Source: Basidiobolus meristosporus CBS 931.73
Taxonomy: Eukaryota > Basidiobolomycota > Basidiobolomycetes > Basidiobolales > Basidiobolaceae
Direction of reading: 5' to 3'
DNA: 64,000 nt
Assembly (NCBI GenBank): GCA_002104905.1
Contig: MCFE01000270.1
Coordinates: forward strand, 1 to 64,000
In this document: positions 20,866 through 31,215 of the stretch, piece after piece
Position numbering within the stretch: position 1 is the first letter of the stretch
Layout of the letters: every line of letters begins with the position of its first letter
Position numbers and translations under genes: made by a program
The notes under the pieces: generated by a model
The model's input: only the letters and a program-made list of their open reading frames with translations
Databases searched by the model: none
Told to the model about the DNA's origin: nothing

Positions 20866-22079
20866 CCAACTATCAAGTATAGAGGGTGGACATGAAGATA
20901 CTACAATAGAAATGAGGCCTTTTGGATAATGTCATGGGAAAAGAAAACCTTCCTAAGAATATGGGAGCAGAAGCTCTGAAGTAACAGAAGAAACAACATA
21001 GTGCCTTTAACTACATCTGGCATAATGCTAAAGACAAGTTGCCAATTCAATGCTCAAGTACAAAAACAGCTAAGAATGCCTTAAAAGCATTTGAATGCAC
21101 TTATCAGTCATGTTTGGCTGCCAAGAGAATGCATCCTAAGTAAAGATTCTTTACTACAAAGGCGCTGTAAGGAGAAGAAATAGAAAATCTAATTGACAGA
21201 ATTGCCCTGCTTGTGGATGATATGGAATAAATGGGCACACTAGCTACTGATGAGGATGAGATAGTTATCATCCTGAACAGCCTGGCAGACAGGTTTCAGG
21301 GCCTTATATTAGTCTTAGAGTCTGGAACTGAAGACTTCACCTTAAGCAATTCATGTGGAAAGCTCCTGGATAAAAAATTCAGAAAATCAAGCCTTGTTAA
21401 GAAGGAAGGGGAGATTGCTTTAATAGGCATTGATAATCAGCAAAGGTGATGCTGAGATTCCTTGAAGGCAATAGCAACCAGCTTGGTAACTTCTATAAAA
21501 GGAAAGGACACACATCAGGCCAGTGCATTAAAAAGAGAGATAATTAGCTGAAAAAGCTTGAATATGGAAATTCTGCAGCAACTGAAAAGAGACTCTTCAT
21601 ATCTGCACTAAGTATGACAACACACAAGGAATCTCAGATAAAATATACCGGTACTGGAGCATCTCAACACATGACACTCTAGGTGAGCATTTTACCCATT
21701 TTCAAAAGGCTCCTACCAAAAGGGTTTTCATTGAAGACAATAGAGCACCTGATGCAATTGGAAATGGAACTTACTCTGTAAACATTAGAAGAAGTTGAGG
21801 AATCCACATACTTACCTTGAAAAGTACTTTATGTAACAGAAATAGCCCAGAACCTGATATTTGCAAGCAAGGCTGCTGGAGAAGAACTCAGTTTAAGCTT
21901 TAACATTCTGTATGAAGGATCACTGAACACAATGGTGCCCAAATTGCTTTGGGTATCAGAGCCCAGAATCAATGCAAGCTGACATATATTCCATCATATC
22001 TGGGAGCTAATATAAGTAACTTAAATGAGTAAACACTAATGTTTTGGCATAGAAGAGTTTGAAACATCAATTTCCATAC
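20866..22079 (+). pseudogene. Copia-A3 fragment: gag to pre-integrase region
   Basis: This is a plus-strand relic aligning with Copia-A1 1458-2680. It shows 'NYQV' (gag core), 'IALLVDDME' and 'ATDEDEIVIILNSLADRFQGL' (21230-21445), the degenerate zinc knuckle near 21495, the protease position near 21645 and 'MFWHRRVWNINF'-like pre-integrase sequence near 22040. It has no LTR and is bounded by the Copia-A2 LTR on the left and CACTA terminal sequence on the right. Confidence 0.72.
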
Positions 22080-22409
22080 CCTACAAAAAATTATTGAGAT
22101 GATCCTGTCAAAAGGCCATCACAAAGTGAAAGTTCCATGACTAAGAGGTACTGATCTTGTCAGGACACTGTCCAGAGACTGTTGAAAAATAACTGCACCC
22201 TAGATTTCACAAAACACTTGGTCAGAATTTTTCATCACAACAATGTGTAAATGGTTTTAGATTGGTTCCCTGCCAATTCACTTACTTTCTGATCCTGGAC
22301 ACTCTATCACCTCCTACATTTAAGTGAATTGATTGGCTATTGCCTCTTTTTCACACTCCTTATTTCCTGACTCAACTGTATGTCTTACTTTTCATGTGTG
22401 CAAATTGAT
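22080..22409. other. CACTA terminal/subterminal region of copy gamma
   Basis: It is equivalent to 9310-9639 and to the inverse of 16644-16985. Shared landmarks are 'tgatcctgtcaaaaggccat', 'actaagaggtactgat' and 'actctatcacctcctac'. It is non-coding and adjoins the accessory gene's C-terminus. Confidence 0.5.
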
Positions 22410-24508
22410 TTATTTCTGTTGAAACTTCAGTTGTACCTCTATTGCCAATTGTATTGACCTATACAAGTGTATATACCCTACACTAATATTAAGCCCAACC
22501 CCACACTCAACAAGTAACTCCATTAAAATCCACCTCTCATAAGTATTTCTGCTGTAATGCTCTGGTTCCATGACTTTGGTGGGAGCCCAACAGCTTAATG
22601 CCACTGTTCATTCACTGGTTTCCACACATCCTGGTCTTCAACTAGCACTGCAAGGTCTATCTCCTCATCTGCCAGTCTTTGCAATTAGTACTTGCAATAT
22701 TCAAGTTTGCTTTCTTAAGCACTGCTCTTGGAGAAGAGCTGCAACCTCTTGGTGTGCTTATTGATGTTCCAAACTCCACTGAAGACATTGTGATAGTCTT
22801 TCAAGCTCTTGATGTTGTAGCCTTGTCTGTCAGTGGGATCTCCACTATGTCAACAACGGTGGCTGTCAAGGCTGTGGGTGCTGTGGTAGACAAATTGCCT
22901 TTTACAGCAAGCTCATCTACTTTGCTGGAGTGTAGCTCAACTGGCTGAGCTTCCAACTTACGCAAAAACAGCTGTTATCTTGTTGGTAATTCTTCTTGGC
23001 TATGATGGGATTCAGTCTGTTCCTGGCTTGAGGTGTTAATTGGCAAGAACTGTAGTTTTTTTGCATGCCTCCCTGTCTCAGGCATGGGTAGACATTATTC
23101 CCTTTACCTTTTCCTTTGTCACTGCCAGGTCTTTGACTGGTACTTTGTCTGAGTGCTTCTTGTAAAGAACTACATGTTCTCCTGGATATATTCTGCTCTG
23201 ACGCAACTACTTTGGCCTGCTTTTCTCTTGCTGGCACTCTTCTGACAACCTGATGTTTCTTTTCAGCTTGTTTTGAGCTCTTGACCGTAGTTGTGACAGG
23301 CTCCTATAAAAGCGGCTGGTTTTATCACTGCCAGGTCCTTCACTACTGCATTGACTGGGTGCTTCTTAAGTTGTGCTACACCTTTTCCTTGATAAATGTT
23401 GTGCTGGTGCATCCATGTCTGCCTGCTTGTCTCTAACTGGCACTCTTCCGGCTGCCTGATGTCTCTTTAATGCTTGTCTGGAGCTTTTGGCCATGCTTGT
23501 GACAGGCTCTTGAGGAAGCCACTGGTTTATAGCCATGGCACACTTGTTCTTCTGCCTTTGATAGTTTCTGCTATTTCTGAGATACTTTCTTAGCATACCA
23601 ATGCTGGCCCAAAATATGTTTGCCCATTTGAATCCAGAATAATGCTTATTGAACAAATCAAGTGCATTCTGCTTGGCCTTGACTTCCTAATGGTCCCATG
23701 GTATGCTGGCCTTAAGGTGATGGCATGCTAGACTTCTGACAGCCTCTTGTATATTGACCCACTCTTCATTATTGTACTCAATGGCTTCACAGATCTTCAA
23801 TGTCTTTTGATTTTTAGGCTTTGGTATCAACACCACATTGTCTCCCTCCCATGCTGTGATAGGTTTTTCTGTGGGCTTTATCTTTGGGCACTGTTGTTGT
23901 GCTTCAAAGACTGTACAGTGCTCCTCTGCTGTTACATCAGAAAATGGCTCAATTCTTGGCTGTGACATTGAGCTACCTGAGTTCCTTCTTTGCAGCAAAG
24001 ATACTGCTTTCTCTACCTGGGATATTGATTGCTCTACATGCAGTACTGGCTCATCCTGCTTCTGTACTATTTCCTGATTTCTCTGGGCCATTGCATCTAT
24101 CCTATCAGTCACTGCACCTAATTGCTTCATCAATGCTTTGGTATGAGCTGACAACATACTTGCTAATATGGGTGGTGGTGATGTTTTCATGGCCACTTGC
24201 TGATCTTCATCTGGGGGTACTGCATTTGCTACATTCTCATCTGCCTGAGCATAACAGTCAGCTTGTGGCTCTGCAGAGGTTCTCATTTGCCTACTTGACT
24301 GAGAGCCTGAGGAGTCTGCATTATTACCTTCAATGGGCACACTGTCCACAGGGCCTTTTTGGGATGTAGCCCCACTTGTTGCACTGAATGTCAAAGCAAG
24401 CTGTTGTCCAAATGTTCTTTGGTTGCTGTCAGCGGTGGGGTTTGGTTGAGAACCAGACAACATTGCTTTATTTTTTGGCAGCATATATATGGAAGTGAGT
24501 AAAACCAA
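22410..24508 (-). pseudogene. CACTA accessory protein, copy gamma (most complete)
   Basis: The minus-strand gene starts at about 24484 ('MLPKNKAMLSGS', an upstream ATG at 24508 is also in frame) and is open to 23687 (273 codons). It has a low-complexity S/G/Q-rich N-terminus, 'PPPILASMLSAHTKALMKQLG', a coiled-coil-like stretch 'VEQSISQVEKAVSLLQRRN', and 'NVVLIPKPKNQKTLKICEAIE'. After a stop it continues through 'GFKWANIFWASIGMLRKYL' and two tandem modules ('VAGRVPVRDKQADM', 'LSRKRCSTT'; 'SLQEALRQSTS'). It ends with 'ERWILMELLVECGVGL' and 'AIEVQLKFQQK' (22604-22410). It is divergently oriented to Tnp2 with about 140-200 bp between. I do not recognise a known domain; a TnpA-like role is inferred from layout. 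Confidence 0.68.
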
Positions 24509-24649
24509 AGAGGAAATAGTGCTACATATACGTGTTTATGTGGTCCACAACTTTATTTATAATGCTTACTAGGGCAGGTTATCATTGAATCTTACGTTCA
24601 TGTAGGTGTGATGTCTTAGATAGAAGACTGTCTTAAGTTCACATGTGTA
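24509..24649. promoter_or_regulatory. Divergent intergenic region of CACTA copy gamma
   Basis: A short spacer separates the accessory gene and Tnp2, conserved at 51640-51780 and, inverted, at 61960-62145. It is the only place where both genes could be driven from. The sequence is A/T rich ('acgtgtttatgtggt', 'tttatttataatg'); no specific box can be defended. Confidence 0.35.
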
Positions 24650-27600
24650 TTGACCAAAAAGTGGTATAGTAGTGTTACACTGTTGAAGGTCAAGTTGTTT
24701 GCCCCATGGACAAGTACTTTGACTCAATGCCACAAGAGAAGAGAAAAAAGACCATGTGGCTATTGTGGCAGGCCTCTCAGCCATAAAGCATGCAGACAGC
24801 ATAGGAAGTATTACAAGGATCATGGCCAGTGTTTTGCCACACAAGTCATATTTGACCATTCATTGGTCACTACTGTACCAACATTATCCAGCCAGCCAGT
24901 TGATACTTCTATATTGGCACCTGGCCCTCTTTGTCACCTTGCGCAAGCTTAGTTAGGTGAGTTTGTGATGCCTTTAGGCTCACCTCAGCCTTATGAATAT
25001 GGCATGCAGAGTGATAGCTCTGACAAAGAAGGTTCACTGATGGATTTTGAGCCTATCTCCCCCAATGACAGTACCATGTATGAGCCCGGTCAAATCCCTA
25101 TTTGCAATGAGACAACACCTGTTGAAGCAAATGCCAAGTGATCCCAGTAATCCATTTACTGGTGAATGATGTAATGTTGTGGCTAGAGAAGTGGCGCATT
25201 TCCACTAATATCAGTAATGGGGGCTTTGAGGATTTATTACTACTTCTTGCCAAAATCATACTGGGATGCAACTTACCATGGACATAGTACAAGTGGACAA
25301 CCATCATGTGGCCAGCAACATACATTCCAGACACTGTCCTGATTCCTGAATGTATTAACAGTTGCATGGCATTCATGTTCCAAAAATGCTACCATTGCAA
25401 CATGTCCAAATTGTCAGGAGTCTACCACCATTGAGGGAAAACAATGTTGACACTCTGGATATATCCTGATCATACCCTGCCTGAGGAACCTCATGCAGTC
25501 CAACAAATATTGCAAAGCTATACAGTGCTGCACTCAGTATCAATCAAGCGCAGACATATCCAATATATTTGATGGCAAACATTACAAACAGCTAAGAAGT
25601 AAGGGCTACTTTGAAGGTATGTATGACCAAGCCTTTGCTTTAGCACTTGATGGATTCTCATTAAACAAGTACTCTACTAGTAAATCCTGATGGCCAATGA
25701 TTCTCATTGATCTGAATCTGCCACCCATCTTACAGTATCAGAGCAATAATCCAATGGTAGTCTCACTGGTATCTGGGCCTAAATCACCATGCCATCTGGA
25801 TAACTACCTGTATCCATTGCTGGATGAATTGTGTATGCTCTCCAGCAGGACAATGGTAAATGGCCATCATGTAAAAGTGCATATTATTATCTGCATTGGA
25901 CATGCCCCAGCCATCAGCAAGATAGCAGGTTTTTTCAGGCACAATACACGGTATTGCTGTCTAATGTGTGAGATCCAGTGGATTTACTCCATAACTCACA
26001 CACATTATTATTACCCAAACACCAGCTCTAAGAACATCATCTTCCCACAGAGTGATTGTACAGAAGTAAGCATGCCATTGCAGCAAAGTTGGCAAGCTAT
26101 AAGCCATTGGCCAGAATATGGAATCAATTGAAAACTGGAGGTACTTCAGATAGAGGGTATCTGTTATGACAAAAGCTTTTCACTGGGAGCAATGCATTTG
26201 CTTTTCAACAATATCCTTATACTGATGACCAAGTTGTACATGGGGCATTTCAAGCTAAATGGGCCTTTGAGATACCAGAGAAATATGAAGGAATTGGCAA
26301 GATATTACAGAGTTTCTGCTACCCTAAGTATTTCTCACAGGCTCAATTAATATTCATACCCATATGCAACAATACAAATGCAAAGACTGGACAAACTGGA
26401 TATGTATTTACTCAAGTGGTGTTCTGAAGCCATTCCTACCAAGAGTACATTGGAAGCATTGGGAGTCATATGTGGACATTGTTGGAATATTTATCCAGAA
26501 GCGGATCACCAATGCCAACTTGATGCATTTACAGCTGTTGTGTGAGGAGTTTGTAACAGGATTTGAGTGGCTATACTACAAACATAAAGCTGAACATGTC
26601 AATCTCTGCCACTACTGTATCCATTCTCTACTGCATTTTGAATGGTGTGTAGAGAATATTGGGCCTTGCTTCAACTTTTGGGAGTTTCCTATGGAGCTGA
26701 TGTGTGGGGAGATAGGAAGACAAGTCAAGTTGCCGGTACAACCATATCGCAATCTCATCAAGAATATTACCTTCAAGTCTGTCATGGATGTGATGAGTTG
26801 GCACATGGAGGACAGCCAGAAAGTGTTGGAAAATACTGAGAACAAGTGTGGACATGGAGACACCTATGCCTATGGCATTAAGAAGCTAAGCAGCCCCAAT
26901 GTGTGGGTAATCAGTTAAGTAATGCAAAGTTGGGTTGGGTGCAACAAGTAACTAATTTTAATCAGGAAAACTCCGCCAAGATATGCCAGATATCTTGTGG
27001 TCACAAGCTAACTTCTACACCATTCAAAACAGAATTCACACAAACAAAAGCCAGTGCACTGTAGTGGGGTGACAGTGACACCTACTGATAGATGTGCTCA
27101 TTTCCATATTTTCTACTTCCCTATATCTCTACTACACTTATTTTAATTTTACCCCACTTGTCTTACCTGATCTGTACTATCCCATAAGCCACTTGACAAT
27201 CACACCTGCTTACCTTATTGCATAAGTTACCCCTTGCTTTATGTAAGATTACTAGCTATAAGTGCTTCTATATTAAACAAGTACCCATGCCATTACCTGT
27301 ACCACATGGTCAACCTGTCTCACCATCCCTACCATTTCCATACCTATATGGTATCCCTATGTTACACAGGTTTCAGAATACTGATTCCTCATTGGTTGGA
27401 TGTGCTGTTCCTCTTAGAACCTTCCAGCACCTACTTAGAACATTCTTAGGTCATTTGGATGTCATTAAGATTTCTATTGATATCTGAAATCTTCTGGAAC
27501 ACCATGATTAGTAATCACTTAGCTAGTAAGAAAAGTATATAAGGGAGGCTATCCCTCAACAATAAATCATTATCACTTTCATCAATATACCAACTTGTTG

Positions 27601-28370
27601 ATTAGTGTGATCACTGCTACCTGCTGCTACCTGAACTTCCAACCACAGACCACAGGACACTCCCAGGAAACCGCGCTGAGAGCCTACTGACCTTGGAGGC
27701 ACTACTTGTAAGGAATACTCAGAGTAGGTATCTTTTGTTATATTTGATTCTTTCCCAAGTTTGTTCTTGTACAGGCAAAGATACTTTTCTGTCTTTGCAA
27801 CTATTTACCACAGCTGCATTCTTATCAAGTCCCTGCTGGTGTAGCTTACAGTTATTTTGACTTTGGAAGCTTTAGTACATGGTCATCTCAAAGGACACTG
27901 AACCCAGCACATACTTTTGTTAAGACACCAACTAAGTTGGTGATTATGGCTCAATAGTTTTCCCTTGACAAGCTTGTGGCTTTATTCTCCTTCACATTAG
28001 ATTAGAGACAGAACCCAAGTATTCCTAGCAAGCTTTTGCCAGAGGTCATTGCACCCAGTGAACGCCCCACACACTAAACACTTGAGAAATGTTGGACATA
28101 TCGCTCCCTTGGACCTATACACCACCACAGTGCACCTATAAGGAGGACTACAATCCAGCAGGGAGAAGGATTTTATTAGCTAAATACCAAGAAGTTCTTT
28201 GCAGATATTCAGGAGGTATTCATGGCAGTAGTGGCAACAACCAAGTTTATGTTTGCAAGATGTATATATTACCAGCAGTTCAAGGTATATGGCAACTTTA
28301 CAAGTATTACACTGAAAAGTCATAAAATTGAGGTGATAGAAGTATGTCAATTGTGGCAGGGGTGCATGTT
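24650..28370 (+). pseudogene. CACTA Tnp2-type transposase, copy gamma (interrupted by LTR-1)
   Basis: The N-terminus carries a zinc-finger-like motif 'RPCGYCGRPLSHKACRQH' then 'YYKDHGQCFATQ' (24750-24840), conserved in copies delta and epsilon. Downstream: 'NSNKYCKAIQ' region (25493-25690, ending 'DGFSLNKYSTSKS'), then 'ILIDLNLPPILQY', 'VSLVSGPKSPCHLDNYLYPL', 'HIIICIGHAPAISKIAGFF' (25697-25960). Next come 'MHLLFNNILILM' (26190), 'EFVTGFEWLYYKHKAEH', 'KNITFKSVMDVMSW' (26364-26918), and a C-terminal block after the LTR (28140-28370, 'GNNQVYVCKMY'). 'LNLPP', 'GPK' and 'LYPLLDEL' are Transposase_21 hallmarks. Single stops and frameshifts inactivate it. Confidence 0.78.
27060..28129 (+). mobile_element. 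LTR-1 copy A, solo LTR inserted in Tnp2
   Basis: It starts TGTAGTGGGGTGACAGTGAC and ends ATACACCACCACA, 1070 bp, flanked by gtgcac (27054-27059 and 28130-28135). Removing it restores 'gccagtgcacctataagg', which aligns with the uninterrupted beta and delta copies at 15430 and 59455. It contains 'tatataagggaggctatccc' followed by AATAAA near 27563. No internal region of this family occurs in the window. Confidence 0.82.
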
Positions 28371-28384
28371 TTTGTGTAGGGATA

Positions 28385-29516
28385 CTGTGTGCAAAATGAT
28401 CAAAGATCAGCTAGTTTCTGGAGTGAAACTGCTTCCTTAGCTAATTTGGAGCACTCTAAATCCTCCTTTTATGAGCAACAAGCCAGAAAACTGCTCAAGC
28501 ACTTTGGGCTAATCATAACCAAGAAATAATCAGTTTTTAGTCACTCAGATCAGTGCAAACCTACTAAGTTTTAATCCTTAGGTACAATAGAGTATTTAAT
28601 CACTTTTGTTGATGGTTATGCATAATACATGCAGGTCTACTTCATGGAAAAAACAGAAGAAGCTGTGTCTAAGCTCAGGGAGTGTATAGCAATGCTGCAG
28701 GGAGATACTGGTGAAAAAATCAAGAAAATATGCACAATCAATGGTGGTAAACCTGCCTCAACACTGTTCATTCACTTCTGCAGAGTTCACAAGATAAACT
28801 AAGGGACTGCTGTATCTTACTTTCCATTGTAAAATGGAGTGGTAGAATGTACAAATAGATTAATAATTGATATGGCAAGATCTAGGATTGTTAATCAAAA
28901 TTTTCCTATGATTTATATGTGGAATCAATTTCTACAGCTGTATACCTTGCAAATAGGTGTTATGGCAAAATACTTTGTGATTCTCCTTCATTTCAAGCAT
29001 GATATGGGTACGCAGCATCTGCTAAGAGACTGCCTGAAAATCAGTCAAGATATGAGCCAAAAAGTGTAAAATACATATTTATGAGCCACTGAAATGAGAG
29101 TAATTCATACAGACTCTACAATACTAAAGCAAAGAAGCTGACCAAGCCCAGGGATGTTTTTATGCTGAGAATTCAAACTTTAAGAAAGTGACTTCAGATA
29201 ATGATGAATATCTGATCTCAAGTCTACCAATAGTTGGGATTGAATCAGAGCAAAACAATGAAAATTTTTTTACTGCAGAGAGCTCTTCAGTTATGGTCCA
29301 GCCTGATTCAGTGCCTGATATATATCCCAGTAGTGAAAGCTCAAGCAGCACAGGCCCAGAGATCAAACCAGACCAAAAGGCCCAAATTACTATATCAATG
29401 AGGGTACAGACTCAGCCAATGCCTATTCAGTCCATATTGATGAGCCCTAGACCTTAGAAAAGGCTCTAAATAGCCCTCAGACAGACTTTTGGAGATCTGC
29501 AATAATTGAAGAATAT
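28385..29516 (+). pseudogene. Copia-A4 fragment: integrase to start of reverse transcriptase
   Basis: It aligns with Copia-A1 from 'caaaatgatcaaagatca' (2693) through the integrase core ('TFVDGYA', 'GVVECTNRLIIDMARS' at 28830-28880). It then runs past the point where Copia-A1 is interrupted, so it shows the missing integrase C-terminus and linker (29188-29457, acidic 'SSESSSSTGPEIKPDQ'). It ends at the reverse-transcriptase start ('DFWRSAIIEEY'). Many stops are present. Confidence 0.7.
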
Positions 29517-29599
29517 TGACCCCTGATGCAAAATCAAAGTTTGATCATAGTCAAAATGATTCAGACTATTATTGGTTGATAGTTTTTATTAGTAAAAAC

Positions 29600-30360
29600 T
29601 GCAGCACTCCTTGCATACTTGTCTCCAGCTTAGGTAGACTCTTTTCCTTTACCTTTACCTGTGACACTGCCAGGTTGTTCATTAGTACTTTGATAAAGTC
29701 CCATACCCTTCACTGCTACTTCAACTGAGTGCTTCTTAATTTATATTACATTTTGCCTTGCTAAATGCTGCACTAGTGCATTTGTTTCTGAATGCTTGTC
29801 CCTTATCAGCACTCTTCTGTGTACCTGACATTTATTTACCATTTGTTTTGACTTTCAGCTCTGCTTGCAACAGGCTTTTGAGGAAGCTACTAGTTTTATC
29901 CTTGCCAGTTCCTTCACTGCTACTTTTGACTGAGTACTTCTTGAGTAATATTACACTCTGTACATGTTAAATACTGCACTGGTGCTCTCATTTCTGCCTG
30001 CTTGTCCCTAGCAAGCGCTGTTTGGGCTACCCAATATTTTTTGCTACTTGCTTAGAGCTTTTGGCTCTGATAGTGACAGGCTCTTGAGGAAATGGCCAAT
30101 TACTAGCTGTGACACCCAAGTTCTTCTGCCTTGATAGTTCCTGTTATTCTTGCAATACTGTCTAAGCATACCAATACTTCCCCAAAATTTTGTTTGTTTC
30201 AATGAGTCTAGGATAATGCTCATGTAAAAGATTAATTGCCTTCTGCTTTGCCTTTGGCTCCAGATGATCCCATGGTATGCTGGCCTTAAGGTGATGGCAG
30301 GCTAGACTACTTACAGCCACTAGAATATTAGCTTACTCTTCATCATAGCACTCAATGGTT
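29600..30360 (-). pseudogene. CACTA accessory protein fragment (modules)
   Basis: Minus-strand relic covering both tandem modules ('tgcctgcttgtccct' repeats at 29795 and 29996) and the upstream 'ASIG' region, up to 'AIECYDEE' at 30360. It is heavily degraded. It abuts a solo Copia-A LTR at 30367. Confidence 0.55.
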
Positions 30361-30366
30361 TCAAGT

Positions 30367-30714
30367 TGTTGTAAGAGTCTTGGAGATATTAGAAGTGATT
30401 GGAAGAATAAGAAGACTGAGTGGTTATTGCTTAATGAATTACTTGATGTAAAAATGGTAATTATACTTTTACATTGCCTTGGCATAACAGGCACATAGAT
30501 TAGGTATAGAAAGGTCCTAAGAGCATATGTGCAAGTTTTAGGGCTATTTGGACAACTTGGAGAATTTTCAATTTCTGAGTACCTGATATTTTGGTGAGAA
30601 TATTCTAAGTAAATCCTAACAAGGAATTTGGTCAGGATTCTCTAGGATTTGAAGGTAATGATCTAACTGACTAAGCTAGGTGAATATTTAGGTGGAATTA
30701 CTAATTTTTTACCA
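30367..30714 (-). mobile_element. Solo Copia-A LTR
   Basis: 348 bp, TGGTAAAAAATTAGTAATTC at 30714 to CTTACAACA at 30367 on the minus strand, the same ends and length as the other Copia-A LTRs. Flanks caagt and taaat do not match. The accessory-gene sequence on the two sides is in opposite orientation, so the LTR marks a rearrangement junction. Confidence 0.72.
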
Positions 30715-30984
30715 TAAATAATACATGTAGTGCAATCAATATCCCAGATAGAAAAAACAGTATCTTTGCTGCAAAGAAAGAACTAAAATAGCTCAATGTC
30801 ACAGCCAAGAAATGGGCCATTTCCAATGTTACAGCAGAGAAACACTGTACAGTCATTGAAGCATAACAACATTGCCCAAATATAAATCCCACAGAGAAAT
30901 CTATCACAGCATGGGAGGGAGTCAGTGTGGTTTTATACCAAAGCCTAAAAATCAAAAGACAATGAAGATCTGTGAAGCCATTCC
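30715..30984 (+). pseudogene. CACTA accessory protein fragment, plus orientation
   Basis: It aligns with 62580-62850: coiled-coil segment ('VQSISQIEKTVSLLQRK'-like), 'MGHFQCYSRET' region and 'PKPKNQKTMKICEAI' at 30940-30984. It stops abruptly where repeat U begins. Confidence 0.55.
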
Positions 30985-31215
30985 CTAAGAAAATAAAATT
31001 AAGAAAAGGCCAGCAAAGCACCATTATAATATCAGCTGAATTCCAAGTTCCTCAAAATTGACAACTCTCAATATCTCTACCACTAGCTTATGAGTAGGCA
31101 AGCAAACAAGTTCTCCAGGAGGAGACTAGACCATGTAGTATCCATGCCAAATTTGGTAATTGGCTGCCAATTGCTTGCATCACAAAGTGCATTTGAAATT
31201 TTGAAAATATTCTAA
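30985..31215 (-). repeat. Unassigned repeat U, copy 2
   Basis: It is the inverse counterpart of 10990-11222, with blocks such as 'ggagactagaccatg' and 'caaaattgacaac'. It lies between an accessory-gene fragment and a truncated Copia-A LTR. There is no coding sequence. Confidence 0.5.

Noticed and set aside
23884-24369. 161-codon plus-strand open frame
   Set aside because: It lies opposite the accessory gene, has no recognisable motif and is not conserved as protein in the other copies.
27054-27080. CACTGTAGTGGGG at 27057 looks like a CACTA-type transposon terminus
   Set aside because: The cac belongs to the gtgcac flanking duplication. Other copies start TGTAGTGGGG after different bases, end in CA, and fit an LTR.
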